A stretch of 9,429 bases of DNA from Mariprofundaceae bacterium. GTDB taxonomy: Bacteria > Pseudomonadota > Zetaproteobacteria > Mariprofundales > Mariprofundaceae. This document shows positions 6,770 through 9,429 of this stretch, one piece after another; position 1 is the stretch's first letter; every line of letters starts with the position of its first letter. Both the position numbers and the translations under genes were made by a program. Below the pieces are notes generated by a model that saw nothing but the letters and a program-made list of their open reading frames with translations, ran no database searches and was not told where the DNA came from. Where the stretch lies: positions 1 through 9,429 of the forward strand of contig JAUZQR010000342.1 in assembly GCA_030950865.1 (NCBI GenBank). The letters are read 5' to 3'.

Positions 6770-7537
6770 GTGAACAAGACTATTCGTTATACACTTACAG
6801 TATTAATGGGGTTAGGTTTTACCACCGCGATTACACCTGCACAAGCCAGTGATTTAGAATTATCTGGAGACATGGGTGTTTTCAGCCAATATGTCTGGCG
6901 TGGTGTAACACAAACAACTGGCAAAACTGCCGTACAAGGCGATTTTGGCGCGGGCATCGGCGGCTTATCCGCATCAGTATGGTTTTCCAATGCTTATCAA
7001 TCCCCTGCCCCTCAGTTCAACAAGCGTGATGTTGTTGAATTTGACTGGACACTTGATTATTCAAATAGTTTTGGTGATAGCGGTCTTGATTATTCAATAG
7101 GCGCTATTGGTTATACCTACCTTTATGATTCTGGCTCTAACTTTCCAGAAGTTTATGCTGGTTTGGCATATGGCCCTCTATCCGTAACCGCTTATTATAA
7201 TATCAAAGACAGCTTCAACAACGCATACCTTAGAGGTGATACTTGGGTAGATATTGGTCTATCCACTTCTATCGAAAGCTTTGATATTTCAGGGTCAATT
7301 TCTTACGCCAACTGGAAAAAGGATGCGGTTAACCGTGCTACAACAAGCCAGTTCAAAAATGGTTTTAATCTAGTAACAATAGGCGTTAGCAAAGATATTG
7401 AAGTTGCTGGTATGACAATGACACCTTCTTTTACTGCGACTGTACCAGTGATTGGTAAAGATGCAGCAGGTAATCGCTCAATTTATGGCGTTACAGCGAA
7501 AAATGAATTCGTTGCGGGATTAAACTTCGCATACTAA
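6770..7537 (+). CDS. TorF-type putative outer-membrane porin, GTG start
   Basis: A proteobacterial beta-barrel of the family annotated as TorF family putative porin (gcw_chp type); its transported solute is not established. It has 255 residues. Residues 1-26 are a signal peptide ending AQA before SDLELSG. The mature start, DMGVFSQYVWRGVTQTTGKTAVQG (34-57), is typical: the barrel begins with a Tyr-rich strand and the WRG motif. Alternating polar/aromatic strands follow (LDYSIGAIGYTYLYD, EVYAGLAYGPLSVTAYYN), and the chain ends EFVAGLNFAY with an aromatic last residue, as in outer-membrane proteins. The start is GTG with AGGAGG (6755-6760) nine bases before it; no ATG in frame is better. It is first in a plus-strand unit with glnK and amt, an arrangement seen in other proteobacteria, suggesting a role in nitrogen uptake across the outer membrane (inference). 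Confidence 0.88.
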   Translation: MNKTIRYTLTVLMGLGFTTAITPAQASDLELSGDMGVFSQYVWRGVTQTTGKTAVQGDFGAGIGGLSASVWFSNAYQSPAPQFNKRDVVEFDWTLDYSNSFGDSGLDYSIGAIGYTYLYDSGSNFPEVYAGLAYGPLSVTAYYNIKDSFNNAYLRGDTWVDIGLSTSIESFDISGSISYANWKKDAVNRATTSQFKNGFNLVTIGVSKDIEVAGMTMTPSFTATVPVIGKDAAGNRSIYGVTAKNEFVAGLNFAY

Positions 7538-7548
7538 TTGTTTCAATC

Positions 7549-7582
7549 GGAGGGGGAATAGCAAGATGCCCCCTCCTTTTTT
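7549..7582 (+). terminator. Terminator-like attenuator between porin and glnK
   Basis: GGAGGGGG (7549-7556) pairs with CCCCCTCC (7569-7576) in an 8-bp stem with a 12-nt loop, followed by TTTTTT (7577-7582). It begins 12 nt after the porin stop. It would end most porin transcripts, or let a fraction continue into glnK-amt. I see no clear separate promoter in the 45 nt left before glnK, so partial read-through is likely. Confidence 0.85.
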
Positions 7583-7600
7583 ACAACCTAGATTTAATAG

Positions 7601-7969
<369 letters not shown>

Positions 7970-7982
7970 AAGGGAGATAAAC

Positions 7983-9245
7983 ATGGAACAAGTTACAGGG
8001 GATATTCTCCAAGTTAAATATGCACTTGATACCTTTTACTTTTTGGTAATGGGTGCTTTCGTTATGTGGATGGCTGCTGGTTTCTCAATGCTTGAGGCTG
8101 GTCTTGTCCGCTCTAAGAATACTGCCGAAATTCTTACCAAGAATATCGTGCTTTATTCTATAGCATCGATTATGTATATGATTGTTGGTTATAACATCAT
8201 GTATGGCGATGCCATTTCTTCTATCATTCCAGGCATCAGCTTTGGTTTGGGTCTTGATAATGCGGCTTCTGCTGTTACAGGCGCTGATGGCGCACCTTAC
8301 TACTCTAATTTGTCTGACTTCTTCTTCCAAGTTGTGTTTGTTGCAACGGCGATGTCAATTGTATCAGGTGCTGTGGCTGAACGTATGAAACTATGGGCAT
8401 TCTTCGCTTTTGCCATTGTTTTCACTGGCTTTATCTACCCAATCGAAGGCATGTGGAAATGGGGCGGTGGTTTCCTAGATCAAGCTGGTTTCCTTGATTT
8501 TGCAGGCTCTGGCGTGGTTCATATGGCTGGTGCTGCGGCGGCTTTGGCAGGTGTTATCTTGCTTGGCGCACGTAAAGGCAAGTATGGCAAAGATGGTTCC
8601 GTACACGCTATTCCTGGTGCAAATTTACCTCTAGCAACATTAGGCACATTTATCTTATGGATGGGCTGGTTCGGTTTCAACGGTGGTTCTGAGTTAATCG
8701 TTTCCAATGTTGATGAAGCCAATGCTGTTGCGATGGTTTTCGTTAATACCAATATGGCTGCGGCTGGCGGTTGTGTCGCGGCACTGCTTATCGCTCGTTT
8801 GTGGTTCGGAAAAGCTGATTTAACCATGGCTTTGAACGGTGCATTGGCTGGTTTGGTTTCAATTACCGCTGAACCGCTTACACCATCCCCTGAAATGGCA
8901 ACCTTAATTGGTGCTATTGGCGGTGTGATTGTTGTTGTTTCAATTGTGATGCTGGATAGCAAATTGAAATTGGATGACCCTGTTGGTGCAATCTCTGTGC
9001 ATGGTGTCGTTGGTATTTGGGGCTTGTTGGCTGTATGCCTAACCAATCCTGATGCAGCTTTATCAACACAGTTATTGGGCATCGGTGTCATCTTCGCTTG
9101 GGTATTTGCAGCAAGTTTTGTTGTATGGATGATTATTAAGGTCGTATTTGGTATCCGCGTATCCGAAGAAGAAGAGTATGAAGGTCTGGATGTGGGCGAA
9201 TGTGGTTTGGAGGCTTACCCAGAGTTTTCTACATCGGTTAAATAA
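7983..9245 (+). CDS. amt: Ammonium transporter (Amt/MEP/Rh family)
   Basis: Trimeric inner-membrane channel-type transporter for ammonium. It has 420 residues with about 11 hydrophobic helices. Numbered from the ATG at 7983, the pore residues are in place: Trp160, Asp172 and His180 (DFAGSGVVH, same 12- and 8-residue spacing as W148, D160 and H168 of E. coli AmtB), Phe232 and Ser236 (WFGFNGGS, 229-236), and the second pore histidine His340 (SVHGVVGIWG, 338-347). The tail VSEEEEYEGLDVGECGLEAY (393-412) matches the conserved cytoplasmic C-terminus that contacts GlnK. The frame is open for 23 more codons upstream, but those overlap glnK; AAGGGAG (7970-7976) fixes the start here. The N-terminus has no cleavable signal peptide, unlike E. 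coli AmtB, which is common in other lineages. Confidence 0.97.
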   Translation: MEQVTGDILQVKYALDTFYFLVMGAFVMWMAAGFSMLEAGLVRSKNTAEILTKNIVLYSIASIMYMIVGYNIMYGDAISSIIPGISFGLGLDNAASAVTGADGAPYYSNLSDFFFQVVFVATAMSIVSGAVAERMKLWAFFAFAIVFTGFIYPIEGMWKWGGGFLDQAGFLDFAGSGVVHMAGAAAALAGVILLGARKGKYGKDGSVHAIPGANLPLATLGTFILWMGWFGFNGGSELIVSNVDEANAVAMVFVNTNMAAAGGCVAALLIARLWFGKADLTMALNGALAGLVSITAEPLTPSPEMATLIGAIGGVIVVVSIVMLDSKLKLDDPVGAISVHGVVGIWGLLAVCLTNPDAALSTQLLGIGVIFAWVFAASFVVWMIIKVVFGIRVSEEEEYEGLDVGECGLEAYPEFSTSVK

Positions 9246-9274
9246 GTTTCACTATTCTGAACTACTTTTTTGAA

Positions 9275-9308
9275 CCAGAGCTACAAGCCCATGCAAAGCT
9301 CGCTCTGG
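9275..9308 (+). repeat. Hairpin after amt, CCAGAGC/GCTCTGG
   Basis: CCAGAGC (9275-9281) pairs with GCTCTGG (9302-9308) around a 20-nt loop. It has no T tract, so it is not itself a terminator. It lies between the amt stop and the strong terminator and may protect the 3' end of the message. Confidence 0.4.
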
Positions 9309-9333
9309 CAATAAAAAGTGCAGAACTCGGGGA

Positions 9334-9362
9334 GGAGGTAGCCATTCGCTACCTCCTTTTTT
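9334..9362 (+). terminator. Intrinsic terminator of the amt operon
   Basis: GGAGGTAGC (9334-9342) pairs with GCTACCTCC (9348-9356), a 9-bp stem with a 5-nt loop, directly followed by TTTTTT (9357-9362). This is a strong rho-independent terminator about 90 nt after amt. The remaining 67 nt to the window end show no gene that I can support. Confidence 0.93.
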
Positions 9363-9429
9363 GCATGTCTCTTTTAGCCAATTTAGACATTCTTGCTTTT
9401 ATTCGTCATTCTGCCCCTCTTTATCAAAT

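Noticed and set aside
8519..9091. A 190-codon minus-strand open frame inside amt
   Set aside because: It is the antisense shadow of a firmly identified transporter gene, with Pro/Ala/Thr-rich nonsense composition and no ribosome site.
9291..9314. Seven-codon ATG frame after amt
   Set aside because: It has no ribosome site and lies in the loop and arm of the post-amt hairpin.

Overview
The window looks like a chromosomal segment of a Gram-negative proteobacterium of moderate to low G+C. Three things point that way: the rpsB-tsf-pyrH-frr-uppS-cdsA gene order, an outer-membrane TorF-type putative porin, and a GlnK/GlnB-type PII protein with the uridylylated Tyr51 T-loop. Protein similarity judged by eye is general proteobacterial. 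I cannot name a genus; a zeta- or gamma-like lineage is only a guess.

Left part (1-4685, minus strand): a translation and envelope-lipid operon read right to left. It holds rpsB (S2), tsf (EF-Ts), pyrH (UMP kinase), frr (ribosome recycling factor), uppS (undecaprenyl-PP synthase) and a cdsA (CDP-diglyceride synthase) cut by the window edge. frr/uppS and uppS/cdsA overlap. A GC-rich hairpin with a T tract lies between rpsB and tsf. rpsB has a leader of about 160 nt with an extended -10 promoter candidate, a near-symmetric hairpin and a duplicated TGGAGGA.

Middle (4686-6423, minus strand): an unrecognised five-helix membrane protein overlaps argB (acetylglutamate kinase, arginine-inhibitable type) by ATGA. 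A small secreted charged protein of unknown function follows 53 nt later.

Right part (6424-9429): an AT-rich divergent intergenic region of about 346 nt, then a plus-strand nitrogen cluster of TorF-type porin, PII protein (probably glnK) and ammonium transporter amt. A terminator-like hairpin separates porin from glnK, and a strong terminator follows amt. The intergenic region carries a correctly spaced sigma-54-like promoter, three tandem direct repeats of CCTRTTATTYAWTC at 22-24 nt spacing, and two short dyads. Together these suggest nitrogen-responsive control of ammonium uptake.

Most of the window is ordinary housekeeping DNA, and I see no mobile element, CRISPR array, tRNA or rRNA. The least explained parts are the divergent regulatory region, the rpsB leader, and the two uncharacterised proteins flanking argB.
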